Positions 43,162 to 51,725 are shown, counted from the first letter of the stretch. The stretch: DNA of 64,000 nucleotides from Fodinibius sp052060035 (GCF_052060035.1 NZ_JBPOEA010000002.1:124001-188000), one strand, 5' to 3'. Notes: generated from the sequence alone by a model not told the origin. Numbers and translations are program-made.

Positions 43162-43190
43162 CTAAGTAGATTAAAATATGATCTACTTAG
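43162..43190. promoter_or_regulatory. palindromic operator upstream of rocD
   Basis: CTAAGTAGAT (43162-43171) and ATCTACTTAG (43181-43190) are perfect arms around a 9-base AT-rich centre, 31-59 bases before the rocD start. The site also lies 107 bases before the divergent bactofilin gene. No regulator is encoded nearby. Confidence 0.6.
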
Positions 43191-43296
43191 GTTAAGATAA
43201 ATTATTTTTTGAGATAGGATGCTAAAATTTGCCAGACAGTATTTTTAATAGTATTCTAAATAGAATTAGGTCTTGGCATTTTAAGGGGGGAATAGC

Positions 43297-43650
43297 GTGA
43301 ATAAGAATGACACTTTTATAACTAAGTCCTCCTCGTTTGAAGGTGAAATCTCTGCTGAAAATATTATCGTAGCGGGTGAAATAATGGGTGATCTTAGAGC
43401 CTCATCAGGGATTCTAATTTTAAATGAGGGAAAGGTTAAAGGTAATATTCAGGCTCCAAGCGTATATTTGGCAGAAGGGTGCATCCATGAGGGGGATATC
43501 TATTTGGAAGATCCGGACATAGCATCATCTTCAAAAATAGATATGAATCAGGTTGAACTAAAGACAGACGAGAAAGAAACATCAAAGAGAAAAGAGAAAG
43601 AAGAACATTCCCAAACCAGGCAGGTCTCAAACAGTTCTAAAAGTAATTAG
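43297..43650 (+). CDS. bactofilin
   Basis: 117 residues. The middle (about 10-85) has the bactofilin pattern of short beta-strand repeats: FEGEISAENIIVAGEIMGDLR, then GILILNEGKVKGNIQAPSVYLAEG, then GCIHEGDIYLED. These fold into a right-handed beta helix that polymerises without nucleotides and acts in cell shape or envelope organisation. The tail is charged and disordered (KETSKRKEKEEHS). It starts with GTG after AAGGGGGGAA. The gene stands alone, ended by the terminator at 43714. Confidence 0.85.
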   Translation: MNKNDTFITKSSSFEGEISAENIIVAGEIMGDLRASSGILILNEGKVKGNIQAPSVYLAEGCIHEGDIYLEDPDIASSSKIDMNQVELKTDEKETSKRKEKEEHSQTRQVSNSSKSN

Positions 43651-43713
43651 TGGTAAGCCGAAAAGGTTTGCACCATACAGCATTTATAAAGTATATTAAC
43701 CCCTTAATAAAAG

Positions 43714-43746
43714 ACCCTTGAGTGTAATAGCTCAAGGGTTTTTTTG
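43714..43746 (+). terminator. rho-independent terminator of the bactofilin gene
   Basis: ACCCTTGAG (43714-43722) pairs perfectly with CTCAAGGGT (43731-43739) with an 8-base loop, followed by a run of T. Confidence 0.88.
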
Positions 43747-43779
43747 TTAGATAAAAGTTTAACATAGCGCAACATATTT

Positions 43780-45264
43780 ATGCATTGGATCGACCTGACT
43801 ATCTTCATCTGCTATATGGCAGGCTTGTTAGGTTTTGGATTGTTCTTTTTAAACAAGAATGAAGGCGCTGACGACTATTATGTAGGCGGAAGAAATATGA
43901 GTAGCCTGCATGTGGGACTATCAGTAGTAGCCACTGATGTGGGCGGCGGTTTTTCTATTGGTTTGGGGGGGCTTGGTTTTGCGATGGGGTTATCCGGATC
44001 ATGGATGCTCTTTACAGGGCTGTTAGGTGCGTGGTTGGCCGCGGTTTTTCTGATCCCCAAAGTGAAAGGAAATCCCGTATTTGATAAGGCCTATACCTTT
44101 CCCGAAGTATTTGAATACTATTTTACCCCGCAGGTAGCACTGGTTGCAGGAATTATTTCCGCTATTGGATACGCCGGTTTTACCAGCTCACAGATATTAG
44201 CGGGTGCCAAGTTAGCTACCGGTACTTTCGCTAATCTCGACTTGCAGACCGCACTTATTATCATGGGGTCAGTGGCTGTGCTTTATACCGTTATGGGAGG
44301 ACTAAAAGCAGTGATATACACCGATACAGTGCAATGGGCCATACTTATGATTGGTCTTGTTTTCATCGGTATTCCCATTTCGTACACAGCCGTCGGTGGT
44401 TGGGAAGCTATCTCTCAAACTGTGGATCCCGCCTTGCTCTCAATGACAAACATTTCCTGGCAGGATGTTATCTATTGGGCGGTCACCATTATTCCCATCT
44501 GGTTTGTAGGAATGACCCTCTACCAGCGTATTTATGCCTGTAATGATGAAGAAACGGCAAAAAAAGCGTGGTATTTGGCGGGTGTATTTGAATGGCCTAT
44601 CATGGCTTTTATGGGGGTTTCGTTGGGCCTCTTTGCCAAGGTTGCCGCATCTCAAGGCATGTTTGAGTATCTCGGTGCGGCAGATATCTCTGAGACTGAT
44701 CCCGAAACGGGTCTGCCTATGTTGTTGCGAACCGTGCTACCCGTTGGGCTTATGGGGATTATGATGAGTGCCTATTTTTCAGCTATTCTTTCTACGGCCG
44801 ACAGTTGCCTGATGGCCGCATCCGGTAATGTAGTTTCGGATATAATTGGTTATTTTAAGGAGATTGATCACGACAGCGATACGTTTTTACGATTTTCGCA
44901 GGTTACTACCCTGCTAATCGGAACATTTGCACTGCTAATTGCTACAACAATGACGAATGTGCTTGATCTGATGCTGTACTCTTATGCCTTTATGGTATCG
45001 GGTCTTTTTGTACCGATTATTGGCGCTTTATACTGGTCCAAAAGTAGCAGTATAGGGGCTATTGCAGCCATGATTTGCGGTGGATCAACAACGGTTTCAT
45101 TAGAAATATTTTTGAATAATTTGCCGGCCGGATTAGATGCCAATGTATTTGGAATTACGGTGTCGGCCATTGTGTTTATTGTCGTATCGCTGGCATTTCC
45201 CGATGGAGATACTGTGAATACGGCTGAAGTTTCAGCAGATAATGTTAATGCTATTTATGAATAA
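43780..45264 (+). CDS. sodium:solute symporter (SSS family)
   Basis: 494 residues with about 13 membrane helices. Family landmarks: DDYYVGGRNMSSLHVGLSVV in the first third, GGLKAVIYTDTVQWAILMIG in the middle, and SAYFSAILSTADSCLMAASG near residue 330-350 with the Ser/Thr residues that bind sodium. The solute is not readable. It overlaps a GNAT gene by one base (TAATG), and a racemase gene follows, so an amino acid or amine substrate is likely. Confidence 0.88.
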   Translation: MHWIDLTIFICYMAGLLGFGLFFLNKNEGADDYYVGGRNMSSLHVGLSVVATDVGGGFSIGLGGLGFAMGLSGSWMLFTGLLGAWLAAVFLIPKVKGNPVFDKAYTFPEVFEYYFTPQVALVAGIISAIGYAGFTSSQILAGAKLATGTFANLDLQTALIIMGSVAVLYTVMGGLKAVIYTDTVQWAILMIGLVFIGIPISYTAVGGWEAISQTVDPALLSMTNISWQDVIYWAVTIIPIWFVGMTLYQRIYACNDEETAKKAWYLAGVFEWPIMAFMGVSLGLFAKVAASQGMFEYLGAADISETDPETGLPMLLRTVLPVGLMGIMMSAYFSAILSTADSCLMAASGNVVSDIIGYFKEIDHDSDTFLRFSQVTTLLIGTFALLIATTMTNVLDLMLYSYAFMVSGLFVPIIGALYWSKSSSIGAIAAMICGGSTTVSLEIFLNNLPAGLDANVFGITVSAIVFIVVSLAFPDGDTVNTAEVSADNVNAIYE

Positions 45265-45707
45265 TGATTGAATTCGATTTAGTATATTCTGACATCGAAA
45301 ATCCGACAACATTTAGTCGAGAGGATATTGCAGATTTTCTTTATGAGCACTTGGATGAATACGGTGATGAGAAAAAGCATATCTTATCAAGTATTGCCTA
45401 TGCTTATGGAGATGGAGAGGGACAGGACGGTTTTATATTAGTTGCTCATGACAAAGACCAAATTGTGGGTGCGGTTATTATTAATCATACCAATATGGGG
45501 GGATTTATTCCTGAACATATTTTGGTGTATATTGCTGTACATGAGGACTACCGCGGCGAAGGTCTCGGTAAACAACTGATGGAGCGTATTATTGATGTAA
45601 CAGAGGGAGATATCGCACTGCATGTTGAGCCCGACAATCCTGCTAAATATTTATACGAAAAGTATGGGTTTACGAATAAGTATCTTGAAATGCGACTGAG
45701 CAAATAG
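45264..45707 (+). CDS. GNAT-family acetyltransferase
   Basis: 147 residues. The acetyl-CoA loop is HEDYRGEGLGKQLMERII (R/Q-x-x-G-x-G type), followed by IALHVEPDNPAKYLYEKYGF, the usual end of the fold. It begins in the last base of the symporter stop and ends 2 bases before the racemase. It probably acetylates an amine; the substrate may be the one imported by the symporter. Confidence 0.87.
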   Translation: MIEFDLVYSDIENPTTFSREDIADFLYEHLDEYGDEKKHILSSIAYAYGDGEGQDGFILVAHDKDQIVGAVIINHTNMGGFIPEHILVYIAVHEDYRGEGLGKQLMERIIDVTEGDIALHVEPDNPAKYLYEKYGFTNKYLEMRLSK

Positions 45708-45709
45708 AG

Positions 45710-46780
45710 ATGGCTTTTATAAAATTATATCGCGATAAGTTACGTCATAATTATAATTTCCTTGATAAACTCTTCAAAGATAATGGAATCAAGTGGGGGA
45801 TAACGACCAAGCTGCTTTGTGGACATGAGGAGTATTTAAAAGAGGTGGCTGATTTGGGGATTGGCGATATGCTTGATTCCCGCATCAGTAATCTCAAAAA
45901 AATTAAGGAGATTGATCCCGATACGCTGACTACCTATATCAAGCCGCCCCCCAAAGATATTATTGAATCGGTGGTTAAGTATGCAGATATAAGCTTGAAT
46001 ACCGAGCTCCCAACCTTGCACGCTCTTTCTGAAGAAGCCCAGCGCCAGGATAAGGTGCATAAGGTTATTATTATGATTGAGCTGGGTGACCTGCGCGAAG
46101 GGGTGATTCGTGAGAATCTGATCGACTTTTATGAAAAGGTATTTAAGCTCTCAAACATCGAGGTTATTGGTATTGGTGCTAATCTCAATTGTATGCATGG
46201 GGTAATGCCGGATGAGGATAAACTCATCCAATTATCACTCTATAAACAGATTATTGAACTCCGTTTTGATAAGGAAATTCCATTGGTTTCGGGCGGGACC
46301 ACGGTAACTATTCCGCTGTTGCTGCGTAATCAATTGCCCAGCGGTATTAACCATTTTCGGGTAGGAGAAGCCCTGTTTTTCGGTAAAAATCTTTTTACCG
46401 ATGGTACGATCGAGGGTATGCATAATGATGTGCTCGAACTCTACCCGCAAATTATCGAAATTGCTGAAAAGCCAAAGGTGCCCAGCGGTGAGCTTGGGAT
46501 GAATCCACAGGGCGAAGTAGTTGATATTGACGAAGATGAATACGGGGAAACATCATATCGTGCAATTTTAGATATCGGTTATCTTGATATAAATCCCGAC
46601 CATTTGATTAACGAAGAGGAGGGAATCAAGATCGCAGATGCCAGTTCGGATATGCTCATTTTGGATGTCGGTGATAATAAGGCTGGCTACGAGGTGGGGG
46701 ACTTTATTCGTTTTCGGATGAAATATATGGGAGCCCTGGGAATTATGAACTCTGACTATATTGATAAAGTAGTAGAGTAG
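45710..46780 (+). CDS. fold-type-III PLP amino acid racemase, ornithine racemase-like
   Basis: 356 residues of the alanine racemase N-terminal fold. The PLP lysine is Lys34 in GITTKLLCGHEEYL. It resembles ornithine racemase of Clostridium in LDSRISNLKKIKEID, YADISLNTELPTLHALSEEA, VIIMIELGDLREGV, PLVSGGTTVTIPLL and FRVGEALFFGKN. It would exchange D- and L-forms of ornithine or a related basic amino acid. It ends the symporter-acetyltransferase-racemase operon; rocD, an ornithine aminotransferase, lies about 2.6 kb away. Confidence 0.8.
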   Translation: MAFIKLYRDKLRHNYNFLDKLFKDNGIKWGITTKLLCGHEEYLKEVADLGIGDMLDSRISNLKKIKEIDPDTLTTYIKPPPKDIIESVVKYADISLNTELPTLHALSEEAQRQDKVHKVIIMIELGDLREGVIRENLIDFYEKVFKLSNIEVIGIGANLNCMHGVMPDEDKLIQLSLYKQIIELRFDKEIPLVSGGTTVTIPLLLRNQLPSGINHFRVGEALFFGKNLFTDGTIEGMHNDVLELYPQIIEIAEKPKVPSGELGMNPQGEVVDIDEDEYGETSYRAILDIGYLDINPDHLINEEEGIKIADASSDMLILDVGDNKAGYEVGDFIRFRMKYMGALGIMNSDYIDKVVE

Positions 46781-46833
46781 CGAAGTCTTGTAGATGATGT
46801 AAGATAATTGATCAATTCAGTTCTTAACATCTT

Positions 46834-46862
46834 GCACCGTAGCTATGCTGCGGTGCTTTTTT
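46834..46862 (+). terminator. rho-independent terminator
   Basis: GCACCGTAG (46834-46842) pairs with CTGCGGTGC (46848-46856), one wobble pair, 5-base loop, followed by TTTTTT. It ends the symporter-racemase operon. The remaining 46863-47134 holds no gene or clear signal. Confidence 0.85.
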
Positions 46863-47134
46863 ATTTACCCTTGTTAGATTTTCAGAAGATTGATCTATAT
46901 ATAATCCACTCAAAATGCTCTGCGTTGTAAGGGAATTTATTTAAATGATTGACACTGATAAAAATCCGTCAATCTGATCGTACAAAAGCTTATTTAAAAG
47001 GTTCGCTCGTATTATCTTATGGTTAATTTTGGTGTTCAGTCTGTTCCGGAGTTGCACAATCAAAATAAGAAGTGTTAGTTTCTGATATTTACAATCCAAA
47101 AGTATTTGAAACAACTTTTACTTAATTCTCAACT

Positions 47135-47731
47135 ATGAAAGGCTTTGAAGATTATAACTTTGCCAAAGTAATGGATTATCCTGACCGTAAGGAGGATCTG
47201 TTTGTCTTTGATTTTTCGAAAGGCTATGATGCCGATTTTATTACGACCAAAGAGTGGGGAATCGGGAAATATAATGAGCAGCGTTCTAATATGTATCTGG
47301 CATCCCAATTCAATAATGAACGTAATATCCATATGGGTATTGATATCTGGACGAAAGCGGAGAGTCCGGTATACTCATTTTGGGATGGAGAACTGGCATA
47401 CCTGCAAAATAACGATCAGCCCGGTGATTATGGCCCCACGATGGTGATTAAATATGAGTTGGGAAGCCGGCCATTGTATGCTTTATATGGACATCTTTCA
47501 AAGAAATCACTCGAAATGGTTTCTCTGAATAGACCGGTAAAAAAGGGACAAAAGATCGCAACGCTTGGGAGTCAGGAAGTTAATGGCGGGTGGGCGCCTC
47601 ATCTTCATTTTCAGCTTTCCGTCGAAGATCCCAAAGAAGCCGATATGCCGGGGGTGGTAGCACCCGAAAATAGGGAAGAGGCTTTAGAAACCTATCCTGA
47701 TCCCAGAATAGTGTTGGGCAATTTGTATTGA
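47135..47731 (+). CDS. M23-type peptidase-like protein without signal peptide
   Basis: 198 residues. The LytM/M23 zinc motifs are complete: HMGIDIW (His66, Asp70), YGHLS (His120) and PHLHFQLS (His156, His158). There is no signal peptide, although peptidoglycan hydrolases act outside the cytoplasm. The sequence NIHMGIDIWTKAESPVYSFW resembles the M23 module found fused to aminotransferase and phosphotransferase domains in other bacteria, where a cytosolic role is likely. It stands alone. Confidence 0.85.
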   Translation: MKGFEDYNFAKVMDYPDRKEDLFVFDFSKGYDADFITTKEWGIGKYNEQRSNMYLASQFNNERNIHMGIDIWTKAESPVYSFWDGELAYLQNNDQPGDYGPTMVIKYELGSRPLYALYGHLSKKSLEMVSLNRPVKKGQKIATLGSQEVNGGWAPHLHFQLSVEDPKEADMPGVVAPENREEALETYPDPRIVLGNLY

Positions 47732-47750
47732 AATTATCACTTAGCTGTAG

Positions 47751-47819
47751 CTCGATAGTGCAACTCTCTCGCAACTGCTTAGGTTATTTTTAAAATCAAT
47801 TCTGAGGGAGTTTTACTCC
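47751..47819. repeat. left 69-bp flank repeat of the RAYT gene
   Basis: Matches 48445-48513 at 62 of 69 positions in the same orientation. It starts CTCGATAGTGCAACT and ends in the hairpin GGGAGTTTTACTCCC (47806-47820). It lies just outside the transposase gene, like the REP sequences of RAYT elements. Confidence 0.75.
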
Positions 47820-47831
47820 CTAAGAAAATAG

Positions 47832-48368
47832 TTATAGCTTATCTATTAGCAGTGGCACATCTTGGTGACCGGCATAATTTCGGGCACTGGAAAACTTCCA
47901 ATGTTCCGGCTTGGTAACATATCCTTTTCTAACAGGATTTTGATGAATGTAATGAAGCTTTTGTCTGAAAAACCATTCCGAATAAATTCCGATAGGATAG
48001 TAGCCGGATTGCCAAACTTTATATTCCTGATTTGTTTTGCGTCCAGTGGCCGCTTCTTTAAAAATTCTTAAAGCGTTTATTTGATTATTCGTTTTTAACA
48101 AAGAACTTATTTCAGATGAAGTATAGCGTTTTAAATCCCTAATGATATCTGGAATGAATTTAGGCTCATTAGCAGAAATGATTAAATGTAAATGGTTAAG
48201 CATTATTACATACGCATGAATAGATAACCCTTTGTTTTTGTGGCAATATTTTAGGCTATCAGTAATTAGAGAATAATATTCGATACTTGTAAAAACAGGA
48301 TACCACTTTGTTAGGGCAGTGGTGCAAAAGTAATACTTCGTATCAGAATATACCTTCCATGAGCTCAT
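47832..48368 (-). CDS. REP-associated tyrosine transposase (RAYT, IS200-like Y1 transposase)
   Basis: 178 residues of the Y1 transposase family. The metal-binding HUH-type motif is NHLHLII (His59, His61), and the nucleophile is probably Tyr140 in LHYIHQNPVRKGYV, a RAYT hallmark. It is complete, with no frameshift. Such enzymes cut single-stranded hairpin DNA and are thought to spread REP sequences. Here the gene lies between two 69-bp direct repeats (47751-47819 and 48445-48513), which probably mark the element. No inverted repeats of a classical insertion sequence are seen. Confidence 0.88.
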   Translation of the reverse strand: MSSWKVYSDTKYYFCTTALTKWYPVFTSIEYYSLITDSLKYCHKNKGLSIHAYVIMLNHLHLIISANEPKFIPDIIRDLKRYTSSEISSLLKTNNQINALRIFKEAATGRKTNQEYKVWQSGYYPIGIYSEWFFRQKLHYIHQNPVRKGYVTKPEHWKFSSARNYAGHQDVPLLIDKL

Positions 48369-48444
48369 GATAATATCGTTTTAAAGTAGGATGCCTTTGA
48401 AAGACTGATCCTTACAATATTTTAATAGATTTGTTGCCATATTG

Positions 48445-48513
48445 CTCGAGAGTGCAACTTGCTCGCAACTGCTTAGGTTATTTATAAAATCAATTCTAAG
48501 GGAGTTGTATTCC
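48445..48513. repeat. right 69-bp flank repeat of the RAYT gene
   Basis: Second copy of the repeat at 47751-47819, same orientation, 7 mismatches. It begins CTCGAGAGTGCAACT. Its terminal hairpin is weaker (GGGAGTTGTATTCC). Copy-to-copy distance is 694 bases, centred on the transposase gene. Confidence 0.75.
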
Positions 48514-48609
48514 TGAAAAGGAAAGGCAATAAATATAGGAGATAATGGAAAGCTGATTTACAGAATACGCCAGAATAACTATTGGAAATTCTGCTCTAAA
48601 ATCCACTAC

Positions 48610-48624
48610 TTGTGCCTTGCACAA
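48610..48624. promoter_or_regulatory. short palindrome upstream of the M20 hydrolase gene
   Basis: TTGTGC and GCACAA around CTT, 22 bases before the start at 48647. Operator-like position, but only 6-bp arms. Confidence 0.35.
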
Positions 48625-48646
48625 ATTGTGATTTAGGAACTCCGGC

Positions 48647-49810
48647 ATGCCCCTCGATTTAAACATTGATCCATATTTACCAGAATTAAAAACGTTACGC
48701 CATCAGTTGCACGCCGCAGCTGAAGTATCGGGAGAAGAGCAGCAAACAGCTGAAATAATTACCGAATTTTTATCGGCTACCAAACCCGATGAGCTGTACA
48801 CAAATGTTGGTGGGACCGGTTTGTTGGCGACCTATGATTCTAAAAAGGAAGGCTCGCATGTGTTAATTCGGTGTGAGCTCGATGGGTTGCCAATTACGGA
48901 CAATATTGAAACCGAATATCAATCTAAAAAAGAGGGTATCGGTCATAAATGTGGTCACGACGGGCACATGGCGATCGTGGCCGGAGTTGCAAAACTGCTG
49001 GGAGATCAACGCCCGTCGGCTGGAAAAGTGACGCTTTTGTTTCAACCGGCTGAGGAAACCGGGGAAGGGGCACAGCGCGTAATGGAGGATTCAAAATTCA
49101 GGGATTTGAAACCAGACTACTTTTTTGCCCTTCATAATCTGCCGGGCTTTACAAAGCATCAGATTGTTGTTAAAAAGGATACCTTTGCCGCGGCTTCGGT
49201 AGGATTAATTGTCCGCTTTAAGGGGGCCACCGCTCATGCTGCCCATCCCGAAGAAGGAAATAGTCCGGCGTTGGCCGTGGCACAAACAATACAGTCTTTT
49301 TCGGCAGCGCCACAGTTTCAGGTCCCGTTGGAAAAAGCAGCAAAAGTAACGGTCATCCATGCCGGGCTGGGCGAACGCGCTTTTGGTACGTCACCGGGAC
49401 AGGGCACCGTAATGGCAACACTGCGTACCTATGATGATCAGTTGTTAGCAAAGCTGAAGGATCATTGTATTCAAATAGCAGAGGGGTATGCCGATACCTT
49501 TAAGTTGGGCATTGACGTTGAGTGGGTGGAGGAATTTCCTGCCACCGTAAATAATACGGAGGCCGTGGATATTATTGAAACGGCTGCCGATAAACTGGGA
49601 TCTGAAATTTATCACAAAAAAGAACCTTTTAGCTGGTCCGAAGATTTTGGTCATTTTACCGGCAAGTATAAGGGAGCTATGTTTGGGTTAGGTGCAGGAA
49701 AAAAACACCCGGCCTTGCACGCTCAGACCTATGATTTTCCCGATGAAATAATATCCACTGGTATTTCGATGTTTTTGCAAATAATAAATGAAACGATTGA
49801 TAGATCATGA
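48647..49810 (+). CDS. M20-family amidohydrolase
   Basis: 387 residues. The two-metal site is visible in RCELDGLPI, GHKCGHDGHMAIV and FQPAEETGEGAQRV (Glu pair), with HNLPG and a final HPALHAQTYDFPDE. It fits the M20D group that removes acyl groups from N-acyl amino acids or hippurate-like compounds. The alanine racemase gene starts inside its last codons (ATGA overlap), so the two are translationally coupled. This suggests that deacylation and racemisation act on the same amino acid. Confidence 0.87.
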   Translation: MPLDLNIDPYLPELKTLRHQLHAAAEVSGEEQQTAEIITEFLSATKPDELYTNVGGTGLLATYDSKKEGSHVLIRCELDGLPITDNIETEYQSKKEGIGHKCGHDGHMAIVAGVAKLLGDQRPSAGKVTLLFQPAEETGEGAQRVMEDSKFRDLKPDYFFALHNLPGFTKHQIVVKKDTFAAASVGLIVRFKGATAHAAHPEEGNSPALAVAQTIQSFSAAPQFQVPLEKAAKVTVIHAGLGERAFGTSPGQGTVMATLRTYDDQLLAKLKDHCIQIAEGYADTFKLGIDVEWVEEFPATVNNTEAVDIIETAADKLGSEIYHKKEPFSWSEDFGHFTGKYKGAMFGLGAGKKHPALHAQTYDFPDEIISTGISMFLQIINETIDRS

Positions 49811-50979
49811 ATAACGAGTTATATCCGTCATGGATTGAGTTAAGTAAGCAAGCTTTTGAAAAGAATATCACCTTTTTAGCGGATTATATCGGCAAAGATA
49901 CCGTCTTTAGTTCAGTAATTAAGGGAAACGCTTATGGACACGGCATTGCGCATTTTGTACCAATGGCGGAGGAATGCAGGGTTCGTCACTTCTCGGTTTT
50001 TAGTTCTGACGAAGCACGACAAGCTGCTCGAGCAAGTACGCAGGAAGATACTCATATCATGATTATGGGGATGATCAATAACAAAGCGCTGGGATGGGCG
50101 ATCGAGCGGGATGTTTCGTTCTTTGTTTTTGAACTGGATCGATTGAAATGGGCTGTTCAAGAAGCACAGCGTATTGGAAAGCCGGCACGTATTCACCTGC
50201 ACCTGGAAACCGGAATGAACCGATTGGGTCTGGAAAAAGAACAGTTTGAAGAGGCGGTTCGTATCATTAAAAAGAATAATAAACATCTACAGCTGGATGG
50301 CATTTGCACTCATTTTGCCGGAGCCGAAAGTGTGGGTAATTATGTGCGGATTCAGGATCAGATCGATAATTTTAAGGAGTACTGTTCGTGGTTTGAAGAT
50401 GAGGGGATTGAAGCAAAACATCGCCATACAGCCTGTTCTGCGTCGGCGTTGAATTACCCGGAGACCATTATGGATATGGTACGTGTGGGAATCGCCCAAT
50501 ATGGCTTTTGGCCAAATCGGGAAACCTACATGAATTTCGTAAAAAAGTACCCGGATATTAATAAAGAGCACAAAGATCCACTGGAGCGTGTATTGACCTG
50601 GAAAAGTAATATTATGAGTACCAAGCAGGTTCCGGCCGGAGAATTTGTGGGGTATGGCAACACCTATTTAACCGGACGTGATGAAACCATTGCGTCTGTC
50701 CCCATAGGATATTCGCACGGCTTTGCCCGAAATTTGACAAATGTGGGTATCGTTCTTGTAAACGGCAAACGTGCACCGGTGGCGGGATTGGTCAATATGA
50801 ATTTGTTGACGGTGGATGTAACGGATATTCCTGACGTTAAAAAGGGCGATGAGGTCGTCATTATTGGGCACCAGGGAGAACAGGAGATAACAGTTTCATC
50901 GTTTAGTGAGATGCGGAATAATATGAATTACGAAGTATTAGTGCAGATTCCGTCCCGTATTCCCCGAAGTATTGTTTGA
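49807..50979 (+). CDS. alr: alanine racemase
   Basis: 390 residues, fold type III. PLP Lys39 lies in SVIKGNAYGHG. The second catalytic Tyr is in EFVGYGNTYLT, and substrate-side motifs HLHLETGMNRLG and HFAGAE are present. It makes D-alanine for peptidoglycan, although the sequence departs from the common VGYGRTY form (N for R), so a broader substrate range is possible. The start overlaps the hydrolase stop by 4 bases. A terminator follows at 51059. Confidence 0.88.
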   Translation: MNNELYPSWIELSKQAFEKNITFLADYIGKDTVFSSVIKGNAYGHGIAHFVPMAEECRVRHFSVFSSDEARQAARASTQEDTHIMIMGMINNKALGWAIERDVSFFVFELDRLKWAVQEAQRIGKPARIHLHLETGMNRLGLEKEQFEEAVRIIKKNNKHLQLDGICTHFAGAESVGNYVRIQDQIDNFKEYCSWFEDEGIEAKHRHTACSASALNYPETIMDMVRVGIAQYGFWPNRETYMNFVKKYPDINKEHKDPLERVLTWKSNIMSTKQVPAGEFVGYGNTYLTGRDETIASVPIGYSHGFARNLTNVGIVLVNGKRAPVAGLVNMNLLTVDVTDIPDVKKGDEVVIIGHQGEQEITVSSFSEMRNNMNYEVLVQIPSRIPRSIV

Positions 50980-51058
50980 GAAGTGATTAATTGACACAAT
51001 TCGCAAAGTGAGTGGAATAACTCCCGAACTTGTAAGAGTAAATAAATCTCTATTCATA

Positions 51059-51087
51059 GCCGCCTCGTTTACGAAGCGGCTTTTTTG
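51059..51087 (+). terminator. rho-independent terminator of the M20-alr operon
   Basis: GCCGCCTCGT (51059-51068) pairs with ACGAAGCGGC (51071-51080), one mismatch, followed by TTTTTT. The arms are nearly the same as in the susD terminator at 58534. Confidence 0.85.
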
Positions 51088-51175
51088 TTGGGTGATATTT
51101 TAAATAGTTAAACCGGTGTATATAGCATTTTAAAGATTATCACTCATGCGATATCTAATTGATTCAGGGAGTTCT

Positions 51176-51299
51176 CCGACCGACGTAATCTCCCTAAATA
51201 AGCTCGCGTAGCACCAAAAGGAGAACCACTTAGCCATGTGTCGCTTATATCATGGAGATTACCGAACTTCGCTCATTTCATTCGCTTGTTCGTAATGAC
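51176..51299. repeat. palindromic interspersed repeat, copy 1
   Basis: It starts with CCGACCGACGTAATCTCCC and ends with GGAGATTACCG then TTCGTAATGAC. The ends face each other as inverted arms (GTAATCTCC versus GGAGATTAC). The left outer end is shorter than in copy 2. No open frame. It resembles the small MITE-like repeats with CGACGAAG cores seen in many Bacteroidota. Confidence 0.6.
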
Positions 51300-51318
51300 A
51301 GCCGTTGGTTAAAAGCAG

Positions 51319-51460
51319 TGTCATTACGAGGAGAAGCTTGCGACGACGAAGTAATCTCCCAAAACAAGCCCGCGTAGCATCAGAGGGGTAACTTTTTGTA
51401 CCTCAGTTAGCTCTTTGCAGGAGATTGCCACACTTCATTCGTTTCAATCATTTCGCTCAC
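51319..51460. repeat. palindromic interspersed repeat, copy 2
   Basis: It begins GTCATTACGAGGAG, passes GACGAAGTAATCTCCC and CCCGCGTAGCATC, and ends with GGAGATTGCC then CTTCATTCG. Its left end is the inverse of the right end of copy 1 (GTCATTACGA versus TCGTAATGAC), so the two elements lie end to end with 19 bases between. The surrounding 51088-51959 has no gene. Confidence 0.6.
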
Positions 51461-51666
51461 TGCTACACCAAGGGTTCGAAGGGCACAGCGCAATCGAGGA
51501 ATATACAGCCATCAGGTTCGCGTAGAATCTAAAGGCTATCGCTCCGTTACGCTCACTTCGTCCGGCTTTGTCAGGTGACGTACCGCAACGGAGGTATGGT
51601 ACGAGAAAGAAGAGAATATCTTTTTTAAATCCTGAATCATTTTATCGCATAAATACGGATGGCTTT

Positions 51667-51710
51667 TCCTTGGGTCATCCTTGTACCATCCTTGGGCCAT
51701 GCTTGGGGAC
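51667..51710. repeat. 11-bp tandem repeat, about four units
   Basis: Units TCCTTGGGTCA, TCCTTGTACCA, TCCTTGGGCCA and TGCTTGGGGAC follow one another without spacer. An 8-bp-arm palindrome with the same CCTTGG word lies 16 bases on. The period is not a multiple of three, so it does not encode a protein repeat. Confidence 0.65.
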
Positions 51711-51725
51711 AGAAGGTTGAGCTTG

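Noticed and set aside
47135..48513. Classical insertion sequence or prophage around the RAYT gene
   Set aside because: No terminal inverted repeats, target-site duplication, integrase or phage genes; only the direct repeats are present.
51667..51710. CRISPR array
   Set aside because: The units are 11 bases with no spacers, and no cas gene is present in the window.
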